DNA of 64,000 nucleotides, taken from contig VCMS01000315.1 in NCBI GenBank assembly GCA_022539475.1, positions 1-64,000 on the forward strand. The letters are read 5' to 3'. Below, piece after piece: positions 40,409 to 50,816 of the stretch (position 1 is the stretch's first letter; every line of letters begins with the position of its first letter). A program made the position numbers and the translations under genes. The stretch comes from Gracilaria domingensis. Lineage: Eukaryota > Rhodophyta > Florideophyceae > Gracilariales > Gracilariaceae. The notes under the pieces are model-generated. The model saw only the letters and a program-made list of their open reading frames with translations, was not told where the DNA came from and ran no database searches.

Positions 40409-41461
40409 CGTTTTCGGGCGGGAAAGTCAACAAGAGTGACTTTCGTCAAGCCTTCATGGACGGCAACAAAACTGGAGGGAGAATTGTGATTCAAGGCAGA
40501 GCGGTACAAAAGTTTGCCCGGAAACGAAGCCTTTCGTAGAGCAAAGACGTGTTTTTCTCACGTATATGCGCAACAACCGAATTGTAGAAAGGCAGCAACT
40601 ACCTTTCAAACTCCCCGGCAGAAATCCCCCATTCTCGAGGGAGACAACCGAGATGAAGTGTTGTTTCTTTACACGTGGCATTGGAAAGCATTTAAAGAAT
40701 GCTCGCAGAAAGAACTATCTTGGACAATATATGGTACCGAACAGATCTTTACTCTTTGGAGAGCAGGCTATCGAACACGGCACCCACCCAGAGGGAGAGG
40801 AGCAGAGCTGGCGGCGGCAAAGTGCAACTTAGGTCAACGTCGACAAGAGCAAAGCCTCCAGTCTTTGTGTGACCCCGTGCTTACGTGCACTCTGTGAATC
40901 AATTCGGCAGCTCTGCGATAAACCTTCTTCTGCGTCCCTTGAAAATTTAAACTTCGAGACTCTTTGTTAACAACACTCGATACGCCTCTTCTCTCTCTCT
41001 CTCTCTCTATCTCGCCTCGTGTCACAGAACATCGAAGTCTGGTCACCATGAAGCTGGCGAGCACTAAAGATCATATCTTGTATGTACAAATGTATTTTAC
41101 AGATTATGCACTGTCCAGAGTGTTTGCTAGCATTGTGGTTGCGGTTAATTGAGCATGCTACACGGGTCGCAGTAAGAAAGGGCGAGGCATGAAGAAAACA
41201 AAGCTCATGAGAACATAGATGCACGCGAAGCACTGTTGTGGATGAAGTATATCAGACCCACAGACAAGCATGAAAGACTTGAGGAACGCGAGGGGACTCC
41301 ATTCGGGTAAACAACTTCTCGAGGTGCATCAGCTTGCGGCCGAGGTTTCTGCGCTCCGCATCAGTAAGATGAAAGGGTGGAATTGGGTAACAGATAGGTA
41401 AGAAAGAGAAGACCGGGCATCACTGGAGGTGAGGACATTGCAGCTGAGAGTGCCAGTGACT
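40409..41461. other. Intergenic region with simple repeats
   Basis: No gene is supported. It holds the MiaB promoter side, a (CT)n microsatellite at 40989-41009, and short unconvincing frames on both strands. It marks the right edge of the compact housekeeping island. Confidence 0.4.
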
Positions 41462-41956
41462 CTAATCTTGGACTATTGTAATAGGAGTGCCAGGGGGAAC
41501 GCTAATTAAATCTCGGTCTCGATCACGAACACCGATAGCAAGAGCGACGATGAGCACAACCACGATAGCAACCAAGATTCCGAGTATGAAACCAATTAGG
41601 AAAGCACGCTTCTTTCGATCTCTCCACCAACCACGTGCATCGTAGAAGCAACAGCAAACAATAACGCTGACAACTAGGGCTATGATGAGACCAAGAAGCA
41701 AACCAATTAGAAAACCGAGCAAACCAGCGAGAAAGATTATGACAGGAGAATCTCGTTCATAATCGCGGCCACGTTGTACATCGCCCACTTCAACGTCGCG
41801 AACCTTTTCGGAAGATGGAGGCGGACTTGGTGGTACGGTTTGAGGTGATGCTGTAGTTTTCTTGGTGGGTGATTTAGAATGGTGTGAATGCTTGGCGCGA
41901 GTTGGCGAGGTTGGTCGATTCTTATGTTTGGAACTCTTTGGGCCGTCTCTTGCCAT
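41462..41956 (-). CDS. Small two-pass membrane protein, unknown
   Basis: A 164-residue protein. The first ~70 residues are basic and Ser/Thr/Pro-rich (RPTSPTRAKHSHHSKSPTKK). Two long hydrophobic helices follow (FLAGLLGFLIGLLLGLIIAL with VVSVIVCC, and AFLIGFILGILVAIVVVLIV), separated by a short basic loop (YDARGWWRDRKKR). The helices carry GxxxG-like spacing, suggesting tight packing or oligomerisation. No family is recognised. The ATG at 41956 is the first. The protein-like composition and clean start make it a likely real gene. Confidence 0.5.
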   Translation of the reverse strand: MARDGPKSSKHKNRPTSPTRAKHSHHSKSPTKKTTASPQTVPPSPPPSSEKVRDVEVGDVQRGRDYERDSPVIIFLAGLLGFLIGLLLGLIIALVVSVIVCCCFYDARGWWRDRKKRAFLIGFILGILVAIVVVLIVALAIGVRDRDRDLISVPPGTPITIVQD

Positions 41957-43575
41957 CCTGCACGCCTGCTCAAAGTGGTCGTTGGCGTTTACGAAGAGGA
42001 CCTATGGTGGTTGACAACAGAATCGAAACGATGTGAACGATGTGCGACTAACAGAGGCGGTGGGAAGCAAGCGGACTGCGGAAGATGCTTGTTCGGTTGA
42101 GCGCTTATGAGCGCGACGTGAGGGCCTGGGGGTGGATGAACGTTGTTCTGCGATAAGTGAATGAATCATCAGCATCTGCCAGTGCTTTCCCGAGATAAGA
42201 GTTTCGGCCACATCACATGGCGCACTTACAGTACGACCTTACAACTCATGGTACGTGTAGCTTACAAGCAGCAGTGCATCGTACGGCCGCTGCATCTGCG
42301 TGATGCACGGCGCACTGCGCTGTCGCCGGGCGAAGTGATCGCGTTAGAGGCTCTACAGCGGCACAGCAGGAAGAGCGCAACCAACATTCAAAGCCCTGCT
42401 TATTAGCTTATGCGGCAAATAGACGAGAGCTCTCTCACTATTTTTCCAAACATGTATTTCACATAGGAGTCCAAGTCCAAATCTACCGTGCGGATTCTGA
42501 AGGTCGTTGCGACTGTTTTGTGGCTGCATTTGCTCGGAGAACGCTTGCGCTCTCAGGGTTCGGGCAACGCGCTCGATCCTGCAGCGTTAGCATGTCAGCT
42601 TCTTGCATTGCTTTCTCTTTTCAGTCGCTCTCACCATCATGCTTGTCCTTTCGTTTCTTCTTTTCCGGTACTGTACCTAAAACGTAGCATTCCTTGGTGG
42701 AGCACTAGGCGTACACTTGGAGCTGTGCCCAAGAAATGCTACAGTGAGCAAAAAAAGTCTAGTCTCGGACGAGAGAAAGCGCCCGTACCAGCCTTTCTAG
42801 CAGAATACCAGGATAAGACAAAGGAGAGAAAAGAAAAGGAATGGGCCCTTTCGACAACAAGCGCCGGGCCCTCTCTTCTTGCGATGACGAAATTGTGTCG
42901 TAGATTGCGTCAAGCGACTGATAACGAATTTGGGCTACAATCGTGCGTAGCATAACGTTAAGCATTCACAACGCACTGTAGAACCTCTGTGTCAGTTAAG
43001 CCTGAATTTCTCTTCAGGGGCATTCTCCGAAACGTTGATATTGATATACGTGCAGTGAGTGCAATGCGAGGCGTAGAACGAATATATCCCTGTCAATGTG
43101 AATCCTCATCAATACCGCTTGGAAGAAATCGATACGTGACATTCTACAACGCGGACAATTGCAATCTGCAAGCTTCTGAACGTAACTACCATCAAATACT
43201 TTCTGAATCCAGTTTTGAAATTGGGATTTCTTTAGGAGAGAAGGCTACCTCTAGACATAGAAATAGCCTTACTTCTGCCTCGTAATTGGGGGCAGATGAC
43301 CATAAGGGAGAGAGAGAGAGAAATTGGGATAACAGAGCTCCATCTTACCAGGATTACTGAAGGCCTTACCTTCTTTAAGCCTGTTAGCGCTGATGTGCGC
43401 AATGTGGTTCGAGTGAACCTGGGAGCTGCCGGACGAACCCTTAGAAGGTTCTGTCTCAGCGCCTTTTATATGTTTTATTGTTTCCAATTTAGGAAACACT
43501 CTGCTAAGCTACTAAATAATTAAACTATTACATAGCACTATTTCTTGTCCGCTATAATATTAGCCAAGTAAGAGC
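41957..43575. other. Region without supported genes
   Basis: The plus-strand frame 42488-42955 and smaller ones are open but have no motif and an unbiased composition. A (GA)n run lies at 43305-43321. Nothing here can be assigned. Confidence 0.35.
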
Positions 43576-44049
43576 TTGACACTCTCTCAGATTATCTCTG
43601 ACAAAGCCAATAGGAGGAGTTGCTTTTGGAGATTCAACTGCGGTTCACACCGCTGTAGGCCTGATACTTCAGGCACACGGCAGTGCTATTACAGAGTTTC
43701 AAGCTCTCAACAAGGTTATTGGAGAAATGAAGAGAAAACACTGGGCAAAGTACAGGCAGCTTTGCAACACTTTCAGCGGATATCACAAAAACAACCACTT
43801 TCTGGAATCGTCGCGGAAAAGGACGCGGTTGATGTTGGGATGGCTATGGTTATGACCGCTGTAGACAGGGTGTCTGATGCGTTCCGAGGAGTTGTGACCG
43901 GAGTTAGAGTTGTCCAAGTTAATGGAAACCAACTGACCATAAAGTTTGAGGAGAGCAAACTTGGACGCCATGGGTACCAGGAACTTACCTCCCAAGAATT
44001 CCATAACTTGAAAGAAGCTACCAAAGCACCGTGGTGGAAGTTTTGGTAG
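43576..44049 (+). pseudogene. Unidentified protein-like sequence with a frame change
   Basis: Two overlapping frames look coding. One reads LTKPIGGVAFGDSTAVHTAV and on to NKVIGEMKRKHW. A second, shifted near 43730, reads TLGKVQAALQHFQRISQKQP, VVTGVRVVQVNGNQLTIKFE and ends APWWKFW. A CTCTCTCAG acceptor-like sequence stands just upstream (43583-43591). It could be the last exon(s) of a gene with an indel, or a pseudogene. I do not recognise the family. Confidence 0.35.
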
Positions 44050-44900
44050 ACAAAATCCATAGGAGATGGGGGTGCTACATGATACTCACGGGATACAATA
44101 AACCCAACATGAGATGGGCGACAGTGCAGTCGCGGGCGGAGAAGCAAATGCGTGGACGTTTTGGCGACGGAGACATGAGGCGGTGCGATATGTGGGAGAG
44201 GTGCTCGACCTCATAGTCCCTGCTTTTGTCTTGATAATCCAAAGACAAGGCACATCTCCTCGTCCACGACACAGCGGCCATGACGGTAGAGAAGGCAGTG
44301 CCGGAGCTAGCCGCAGATGCGGAAGGGTGGCGACTGGGGGTTTCGATTGGAAACTTTCGAGATGTGTGCTCGAGGAGAGAGAGAGAATGTAAAAAGGTTG
44401 AGCTATCGATGCTCTGCTCTCTTTGTGACACAGGGCGTACAGTTGATATTTCAACCTCTCAACAGAGAAAGTAAGAGAATTTTCTTCTTCTTCTTCTTTA
44501 ATGCAGTAAACATCCTCCAATTCCTAAGATGCAGTAAAACTATGCTTACAGAAAGTTTTCTCTCGTCAGAAAGGCCAACGATCTATGTGGGTGTTGTCTA
44601 ATCAAGTCAGGAAGAGTGAGGTTTTGACGCTCAGCTGCTGGTGGGAGTGTTTCTCGACTTGTGGCGAAGAGCATGTTCAGCCATGGTTCGAGAATGGGAG
44701 GGAGGGGTGGGAGTACTGAGGATGTGATTGATGTGGGTGCTGTTGAAGAGGAGGAGGGAAAAGAGTTGTTAGCAGAAAGGGTTGTAGATTGAGAGCCTAA
44801 GAGTCTACTTTCTGAGCTCGTACCAAGCCATCTAATTGCCAGAAGCACGTTCTTCCAGCGTGTGAGACACTGCAGGAGTTCGAGGCACGCATTGGATGGT
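44050..44900. other. Region without supported genes
   Basis: Open frames on both strands appear to be chance. A (TTC)n-like tract is at 44480-44500. No RNA gene or mobile element is recognised before the foldback repeat at 44901. Confidence 0.35.
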
Positions 44901-45430
44901 GCGCGCGCATGGCATCGAATGGAGAGGCGTCTCATAGTCAATGTCGATGGAATTGCATACTTATGTTGACTAGATCATCCAGTCGACAACATTTGGTCCA
45001 TGGCAAGGGACAATACTTGCCAGTCAATATGCAATATGAAGATAACTCAAAGAAAACGCGCATAATGCGCACAGCGTTTTTACGGAAGGATCAAATGTGT
45101 AGCCCGCAAGCTTCTTACCACATACTTGAGAACGAACGATTAAAATGAACACAAAGAAAGAAAGAAACGACATGTGATTGTTAGGGGGTGATGGGAGGGA
45201 AAGAAACGGACATACAGAGAGAGAGGGGAGCGGGAAGTAGGGCTGTGTTGGTTGCCGTGTTATATACGCCAGTGTCGTTCGTCGGCGGCAGGGTTGTCGC
45301 GAAGACACGCCATAGCGTATTGTCCCTTGCCATGGACCAAATGTTATCGACTGGATGATCTAGTCAACATAAGTATGCAATTCCATCGACGTTGACTATG
45401 AGACGCCTCTCCATTTGATGCCATGCGCGC
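44901..45430. repeat. Foldback repeat, ~115-bp inverted arms
   Basis: Arms 44901-45016 and 45317-45430 are near-identical reverse complements. The core shared text includes GGAGAGGCGTCTCATAGTCA and TTGGTCCATGGCAAGGGACA. They enclose about 300 bp of unrelated sequence. In both arms the same frame reads AWH-MERRLIVNVDGIAYLC then stop then LDHPVDNIWSMARDNT, so the arms derive from a common coding-like sequence. It may be a foldback transposon or two copies of a fragment of an unknown repeat gene inserted head-on. Confidence 0.8.
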
Positions 45431-46189
45431 AATGCGGCGCGAGACAGTGTCTCTTCGCGCGAGACGCGTCTTGCAGTGTAACGCAATAAGTGTCTTTCAA
45501 TATCGCCGGTGTCTTGCTCTGGCTCGGTCGTGTGTGACGCTCGGCTACAGCAACGACAGACTGCTCCGCTCGGTATCCTTTCTCCGCGCTTCTTCATGGC
45601 GTTGGTAACAGTAGTAATGTAGGATTATTGTCCAAAAAGAACCGTGCTGCACGGTGCACTACGGTTCTCACAGATAACTGCGTGACCAAAGCTTACACCA
45701 ATAAACTATAGCGACGTAGCTGCCCATATCTGGTAGCCGCCAAAACGACTTTCATACCCTGCAGTAGAAAGTTTCAAATTTAGAGTTCACTTTTTGAAAG
45801 GTTTAATTCAAATCCATCTCAAAGCTTACAATGTAAGCCACTTCTGGAGGAATAACTTAGCAACGTACGACTACGTCATAACAAATTGTCGATCTTACTA
45901 AGAAACAAGAACCAAATTGTTACAAAGAAACCAATAAATTCCACGGATCTCAACAAACCATAGACTCATTCGTTTCGTTATTTCAAACTTTGCAAACCCT
46001 GCAGTATACGGCAAATAACTACATTGAAAGTACTCATAACCAAGTTTCTACTGCTTTTAATTCAATATGAGCGTAACACACTATCAAACAGTGTGACTAA
46101 ATACAGCCTGATCATGACTCGTAGAGATTGTAACAGAGGCCCACAAATCCAAACTCTCTCATAATTCGTATCAATGCCACTCTGGTCAT
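45431..46189. other. AT-rich region without genes
   Basis: No ORF of note, no RNA gene and no repeat is recognised. Its AT-richness contrasts with the GC-rich satellite that follows. Confidence 0.4.
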
Positions 46190-47160
46190 ATCACAAGCTG
46201 GCTTCTACAGCTTGTCTTCTGGTTATGTTGTGAGCCATCAACAGACTACCTAGCTCTTTTCAAAGTCTGACGATGACTGGCGAGATTAGTGGCAAAAACT
46301 AAAAAATGCTAGCTTGCCCGGCACTTTTGCACCTCTGCCACTTTGGGCAGAGAACAAGATGGCTTTCCCAAGGAATGCTATTGTAGGTGTGTGAGCCATC
46401 GCCAGCCTGCCAAGCTCGTCCGGCAGTGTGGCGATGGCTCCCGAGGTTAGAGGCATAATTGTAAAAGTGGTGGCTTGTCCAGCACTTTTGCACCTCTTCA
46501 CTTTTGGGCAGAGCACGGGCTGGCTTGCCCAGCTCGTGCTCGGATATATTTGTGAGCCATCGCCAGACTGCCCGGCTCGTCCAGCAGCCTGGCGATGGTT
46601 CACGGGGTTAGTGGTAAAGGTGCAAAATTGCTGGCTCGCCCAGCACTTTTGCACCTCTGCCTCTTTGGGCAGAGCACGGGCTGGCTTGCCCAGATCGTGC
46701 TCTGGTAGGTGTGTGAGCCATCGCCAGACTGCCCGGCTCGTCCGGCAGTGTGGCGATGGCTCTCGGGGTTAGTGGTAAAGGTGTAGAGTGCTGGCTCGCC
46801 CAGCACTTTTGCACCTCTGCCTCTTTAGGCAGAGGTGCAAAAGTGCTGGGCGAGCCAGTGGGCAAGCCAGCCCAGCTCGTGCTCTGGTAGGTGTGTGAGC
46901 CATCGCCAGACTGCCCGGCTTGTCCAGCAGCCTGGCGATGGTTCACGGGGTTAGTGGTAAAGGTGCAAAATTGCTGGCTCGCCCAGCACTTTTGCACCTC
47001 TGCCTCTTTGGGCAGAGCACGGGCTGGCTTGCCCAGATCGTGCTCTGGTAGGTGTGTGAGCCATCGCCAGACTGCCCGGCTCGTCCGGCAGTGTGGCGAT
47101 GGCTCTCGGGGTTATTGGCAAAGGAGCACGAGATGGCTTCCCCACCTCATGCTCTGATTT
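46190..47160 (+). repeat. Palindrome-packed satellite array, left
   Basis: About five to six units of roughly 160-180 bp. Each unit is a chain of hairpins: AGCACGGGCTGG/CCCAGCTCGTGCT; GCCATCGCCAGACTGC... with GCAGTGTGGCGATGGC; GGTGCAAAATTGCTGG with CCAGCACTTTTGCACC; and CTCTGCC/GGCAGAG. The three main hairpins share apex sequences of the form GGCTYGYCC. Units at the outer (left) edge are degenerate and inner ones are nearly identical. Apparent ORFs here on both strands are products of the repeat. The array is inverted relative to 49975-50560. Confidence 0.85.
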
Positions 47161-47423
47161 GTGTGTGAATCTGAGCATTGGGTTTGGCCCAATTAAGAAT
47201 GTCTTCATGGCGGTTGGCAGTGTGCATTAATGGATTTGAACATTTCGAACGATTGGGTTTCTCATTTCCATATGTGTGAGTCAATGATTGCTCCTAGAAG
47301 TAGATGATGCTGAAGGATGTGGACGAAAATGAACTCTCTGCAAACAAACGTGTTACTCAGAGGTCCTAATCTTTTACACCTTAGAATAATGTTCATATGT
47401 AATGTCTAAAGAAACTATGAAGA
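47161..47423. other. Spacer between left satellite and recombinase gene
   Basis: Less than 300 bp of AT-rich DNA, the 3' side of the minus-strand recombinase. No feature is seen. Confidence 0.4.
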
Positions 47424-48449
47424 TTACGACGAAGGTTGAGACTTACTATGGTGAGCCTCGTTTTCTACGGTCAATGTTTTTGCATGCTGCAGAAAATCTT
47501 CAACAGATGCGAATCTGGGCAGATCAGGCGGGGCACAATCGTTGTAGGCTGCGCAATAGTTGTGATAAGCGTTCGGACCAGACATTTGTATAAGCTGCAT
47601 AACCATCTCATCGCGTAAACCCAAGGAGCGATATAATTGAACACAGCCGCGTTTCATGGAGTGTCCCGAGTACGACGGAATGTCGCAATCTCCAACACCG
47701 ATTTGACGCAATCTTTGACGAAGAACATTCGTAAAGCTTTTGACATGCCAGGGCTTTGCTTGATTCAGCATAAAAAGGTCGGTATTGGCACGAATATCAC
47801 AGAACAAATACCCCTTAGAGGCCCCACGCAAAGCGAGCCAAGAAAAAAGAGCAAGAAACGGATCCAAAAGTACGGAGAGCCCAATAGCGCTATGACCATC
47901 CCACTCACGTAGTACATAGTCTCTTTCAACTGTTGAGTTTTTGATAGATTCACGCATTGCCAATCGAACACCACCCGATCCCACACTTACGTTTTCTACC
48001 TTCAATTTGGTAACTTCATCGTACCGCAGTCCGAGATGAATTCCAAGAACTAACACAGCATGTAATGCCACATCTTGTGGACTGGGAATGCGATCGCTTC
48101 CGTACCAGAATTGTTCTGCAATATCACATATATTCTCGACAGTGAGTGGTCGAGCTCTATGGCTAAAGGTACCGTTTCGTGCTAAGTGCACACGATGAGC
48201 TTTACGCAGCCGTTCGATATCTGGATTATTGATTAGCGGGTTTCCTTGTGCTTCACCGTTCTTATCAACATACCACGACTGATGATGACCATGCTTCGAG
48301 TAAACGAGTCTTAACCCTTGAACAAGTGCTCCCATCGTATTGTTCTTTAGGGCTTCTTTCGTACCAAATCCACAATAGTCGGCCAAAAGATTCAGTACCA
48401 GCTCAGAACTGTTGCGTGTCACCTTTTGTGGGTCGGGAGCATTCTTCAT
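47424..48449 (-). CDS. Tyrosine recombinase (Crypton-like)
   Basis: A 341-residue protein from ATG 48449. The first catalytic Arg is in LGIHLGLRYDEVTKLKVENV (Arg142). The box II region YSGHSMKRGCVQLYRSLGLR (His263) is followed by NAYHNYC with a candidate nucleophile Tyr295 or Tyr298. These are marks of the phage-integrase fold. In HSMKRG the usual HxxR Arg position is Lys266, followed by Arg267, so activity is uncertain. The frame continues upstream to about 48749, interrupted once by TAA at 48495-48497 and without an early ATG. Either the N-terminus is truncated by that nonsense codon or the protein starts at 48449. No reverse transcriptase is nearby, which argues against DIRS and for a Crypton-like element. 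Confidence 0.75.
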   Translation of the reverse strand: MKNAPDPQKVTRNSSELVLNLLADYCGFGTKEALKNNTMGALVQGLRLVYSKHGHHQSWYVDKNGEAQGNPLINNPDIERLRKAHRVHLARNGTFSHRARPLTVENICDIAEQFWYGSDRIPSPQDVALHAVLVLGIHLGLRYDEVTKLKVENVSVGSGGVRLAMRESIKNSTVERDYVLREWDGHSAIGLSVLLDPFLALFSWLALRGASKGYLFCDIRANTDLFMLNQAKPWHVKSFTNVLRQRLRQIGVGDCDIPSYSGHSMKRGCVQLYRSLGLRDEMVMQLIQMSGPNAYHNYCAAYNDCAPPDLPRFASVEDFLQHAKTLTVENEAHHSKSQPSS

Positions 48450-48968
48450 AATTACGTACTTCTCTAGCACCTTTTCAGCTAGAGCAATGTTTGCTTACGT
48501 AGCATCGCTATGGGCAGATGTAATCAAGTCGTGTCTGCTTCTCAAAGCAGACCCAGAGGCTTGCACCATGGGAACGCGTCGCCCTCTACCTTTGCGGATC
48601 ACAGGTTGGATACCTTCATTTGAATCTTTCCCAGTAGCTTGATCATCTTTGTTTTCCTTCCTGCTGCCCATTTGAGACGAATGAAAATGAGTGAGATATT
48701 GCTTGACTTCATCCACAATAGGGAGAGAGCCTGCGATTTCCCCATACTAATGCGAAGGAAAGCAACATCAAAACGATATTCAAAAGTCAAAACCTACATA
48801 TTTGTCTGTTTATTTAGTATCTTTATCGCAACTGTCGTCTTGTTTCCCTCCAAAACTAAAATCAAGCTCCGGGTCTTTCTCTGACAGGAAGTGCACTGAA
48901 CGTTTGCCCTTCCAGCAGATCCAGATTCATGGGATTTTGCTTCTATTGTCTCGACTTTCAGATCTACA
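48450..48968. promoter_or_regulatory. Divergent region between recombinase and GCR1-like ORF
   Basis: The left part (48450-48749) is the possible lost N-terminus of the recombinase (QMGSRKENKDDQATGKDSNE), ended by the in-frame TAA at 48495. The right part, about 220 bp, would be a shared bidirectional promoter for the two divergent ORFs. Confidence 0.45.
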
Positions 48969-49838
48969 ATGGAACGTCATGGCTACGTTCCAGCTATTCA
49001 GGGTGGTGGAACTGGAATAGGATTCAAGCCGCCACGCCAGATCTGGGATTACGAGCATGCTGTGTTTTCCAAACTAAGGTCCCAGATTATGGCGTCGTTT
49101 AACAAAGACGCGAACTGCGGTACTGATCAGATCGATAAAGACAGATTCTTTGTGTGGAGAAGAGAGACGGAGCATCGCTTCAAGACGTTGGAAAGGCGAA
49201 GACAGATCGTGAGTGAGCAGTGTTATCATCCAGAGAGATTGAATCGTAGCACGCCAAAAAAATGTATTCCAGAATCATACGTGAGGCGTGATTACCATGT
49301 AGGTAACCAATACGCAGATCGTCATATGCCGATTCAAACCTCTCAAACTGTTTTCGATATGGGCCAGGATTTTGTTCGTGAAACACACGTTTCTTCACCA
49401 GATACAGAGTGCGTCGGCGCCTCTGTTGCAACTATCAAATTCATTCCAAATCTACCGCCTACATTGGAAGAAGTGGTAGGATTATGGCGATATGGAGATA
49501 AAACGATGAACTTTAAGCCCGTTAGATTGTTTTTAAGGGCTTCTACGCGACGAACAATCGTCAGAAACTACACGGATAAACATTGGAATCGAAGCGGTCA
49601 GAAATCAGCGTTCTACAGGTTCAAGGATATAGTACAGTTCGTTTCAGAACATGGACCACTTTTCCTAAAGATTGAGACGGAGGGACGGGATGTAGACTGG
49701 GATTATGGAATTTCAAATGTTAAGAAACTCACATTGTTCTCGAAACCGAGAGTTTCCATGAGCGCCTTACTACGACTTGTCCGGGAGGAAGACAAGTCGC
49801 AAAGTATTCGACAGTTGTGTAACTCTCGCTCCAAGTAA
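48969..49838 (+). CDS. Accessory protein with GCR1_C-like DNA-binding segment
   Basis: A 289-residue protein with a clean ATG. Residues about 162-230 (LPPTLEEVVGLWRYGDKTMN ... KHWNRSGQKSAFYRFKDIVQ) follow the pattern of the GCR1_C/Myb-like DNA-binding domain: an EExxxLW helix, a middle Pro-led helix, then W-x(n)-Y-R-x(2)-I. In fungal Cryptons that domain is fused to the tyrosine recombinase. Here it is a separate gene, divergent from the recombinase and within the same satellite-bounded block. The N-terminal 150 residues, with many Arg and aromatic residues (KDRFFVWRRETEHRFKTLER), are unrecognised. It may direct the recombinase to its sites. The domain call rests on pattern reading alone. Confidence 0.5.
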   Translation: MERHGYVPAIQGGGTGIGFKPPRQIWDYEHAVFSKLRSQIMASFNKDANCGTDQIDKDRFFVWRRETEHRFKTLERRRQIVSEQCYHPERLNRSTPKKCIPESYVRRDYHVGNQYADRHMPIQTSQTVFDMGQDFVRETHVSSPDTECVGASVATIKFIPNLPPTLEEVVGLWRYGDKTMNFKPVRLFLRASTRRTIVRNYTDKHWNRSGQKSAFYRFKDIVQFVSEHGPLFLKIETEGRDVDWDYGISNVKKLTLFSKPRVSMSALLRLVREEDKSQSIRQLCNSRSK

Positions 49839-49974
49839 AATGTTCGAACGTAAGGTCCTTTTCAAGAGTCGTTGGCCAATTGCTCTCCCGTTCATATGAT
49901 AAGATGAACGTAAACCGGCAGCGCCACCCTGATCCTGATGAGGCAGCGAGAATTACTTCTTCTCTGCATTCATT

Positions 49975-50560
49975 GAAGCAACTGTCAGACTGCCAACCAG
50001 TGCAGTCTGGTGATGGCTCACAAGCTAGACAAGCCAGCCCGTGCTCTGCCCAAAGTGGCAGAGAGGCAAAAGTGCCGGGCGAGCCAGCACTTTTGCACCT
50101 TTGCCACTAACCCCGCGCGCCATCGCCAGACTGCTGGACGAGCCGGGCAGTCTGGCGATGGCTCACACACCTACCAGAGCACGAGCTGGGCAAGCCAGCC
50201 CGTGCTCTGCCCAAAGAGGCAGAGGTGCAAAAGTGCTGGGCGAGCCAGCACTTTTGCACCTTTACCACTAACCCCGTGAACCATCGCCAGGCTGCTGGAC
50301 GAGCCGGGCAGTCTGGCGATGGCTCACAAATATATCCGAGCACGAGCTGGGCAAGCCAGCCCGTGCTCTGCCCAAAGAGGCAGAGGTGCAAAAGTGCTGG
50401 GCGAGCCAGCACTTTTGCACCTTTACCACTAACTCCGTAAACCATCGCCAGGCTGCCGGACGAGCCGGGCAGTCTGACGATGGCTCACACTCATTTCGGA
50501 GGACAAGCTGGTCGAGCCAGCTTGTGCTCTGAACCGAGTGGCGATGACACTTAAATGCTG
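49975..50560 (-). repeat. Palindrome-packed satellite array, right (inverted)
   Basis: About four units of roughly 160 bp, reverse-complementary in orientation to the array at 46190-47160 and built of the same hairpins. It ends in a degenerate unit (GGACAAGCTGGTCGAGCCAGC) near 50500. With the left array it brackets the recombinase/GCR1-like pair. Confidence 0.85.
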
Positions 50561-50816
50561 GGTGACCTTGTAGTTTAGAACCTAGGTCATGACCTAACGT
50601 CTCATGCCATTTATGAACTGCTGATATATGGACATGCGGGGCCATCATTTTGAACAGTTTGTCAAACACACATCTGTAGCAGATTAAATAAATTGGTGAC
50701 CCACGCATGGTTCGACATCTGAAAGCTTAAGAGTTCAAGATAGTGCCCAGATCGGAAGCATATTCTTTCAAGGGGCATTGCGCGCATCCGCGTTCGGTAA
50801 GCGACCATTTGCCGCA
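50561..50816. other. Spacer right of satellite; RING gene promoter
   Basis: Shorter than 300 bp. No feature besides the presumed 5' region of the RING gene. Confidence 0.35.

Noticed and set aside
40566-40897. Overlapping plus-strand frames right of the MiaB-type gene
   Set aside because: Two frames of similar length overlap, neither with a recognisable domain. They are treated as intergenic.
42488-42955. 155-codon plus-strand frame
   Set aside because: No motif, irregular composition, and competing frames on the other strand. There is nothing to distinguish it from chance.
46286-47208. Several overlapping frames of 64-129 codons within the left satellite, and similar ones at 49880-50708
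   Set aside because: They repeat with the satellite unit, occur on both strands, and result from the palindromic repeats, not from coding selection.
46190-50560. CRISPR array interpretation of the palindromic repeats
   Set aside because: Repeat units abut without unique spacers, are far longer than CRISPR repeats, and the sequence is eukaryotic with no cas genes.
46190-50560. DIRS-type retrotransposon
   Set aside because: No reverse transcriptase, RNase H or methyltransferase frame is present between the arrays.
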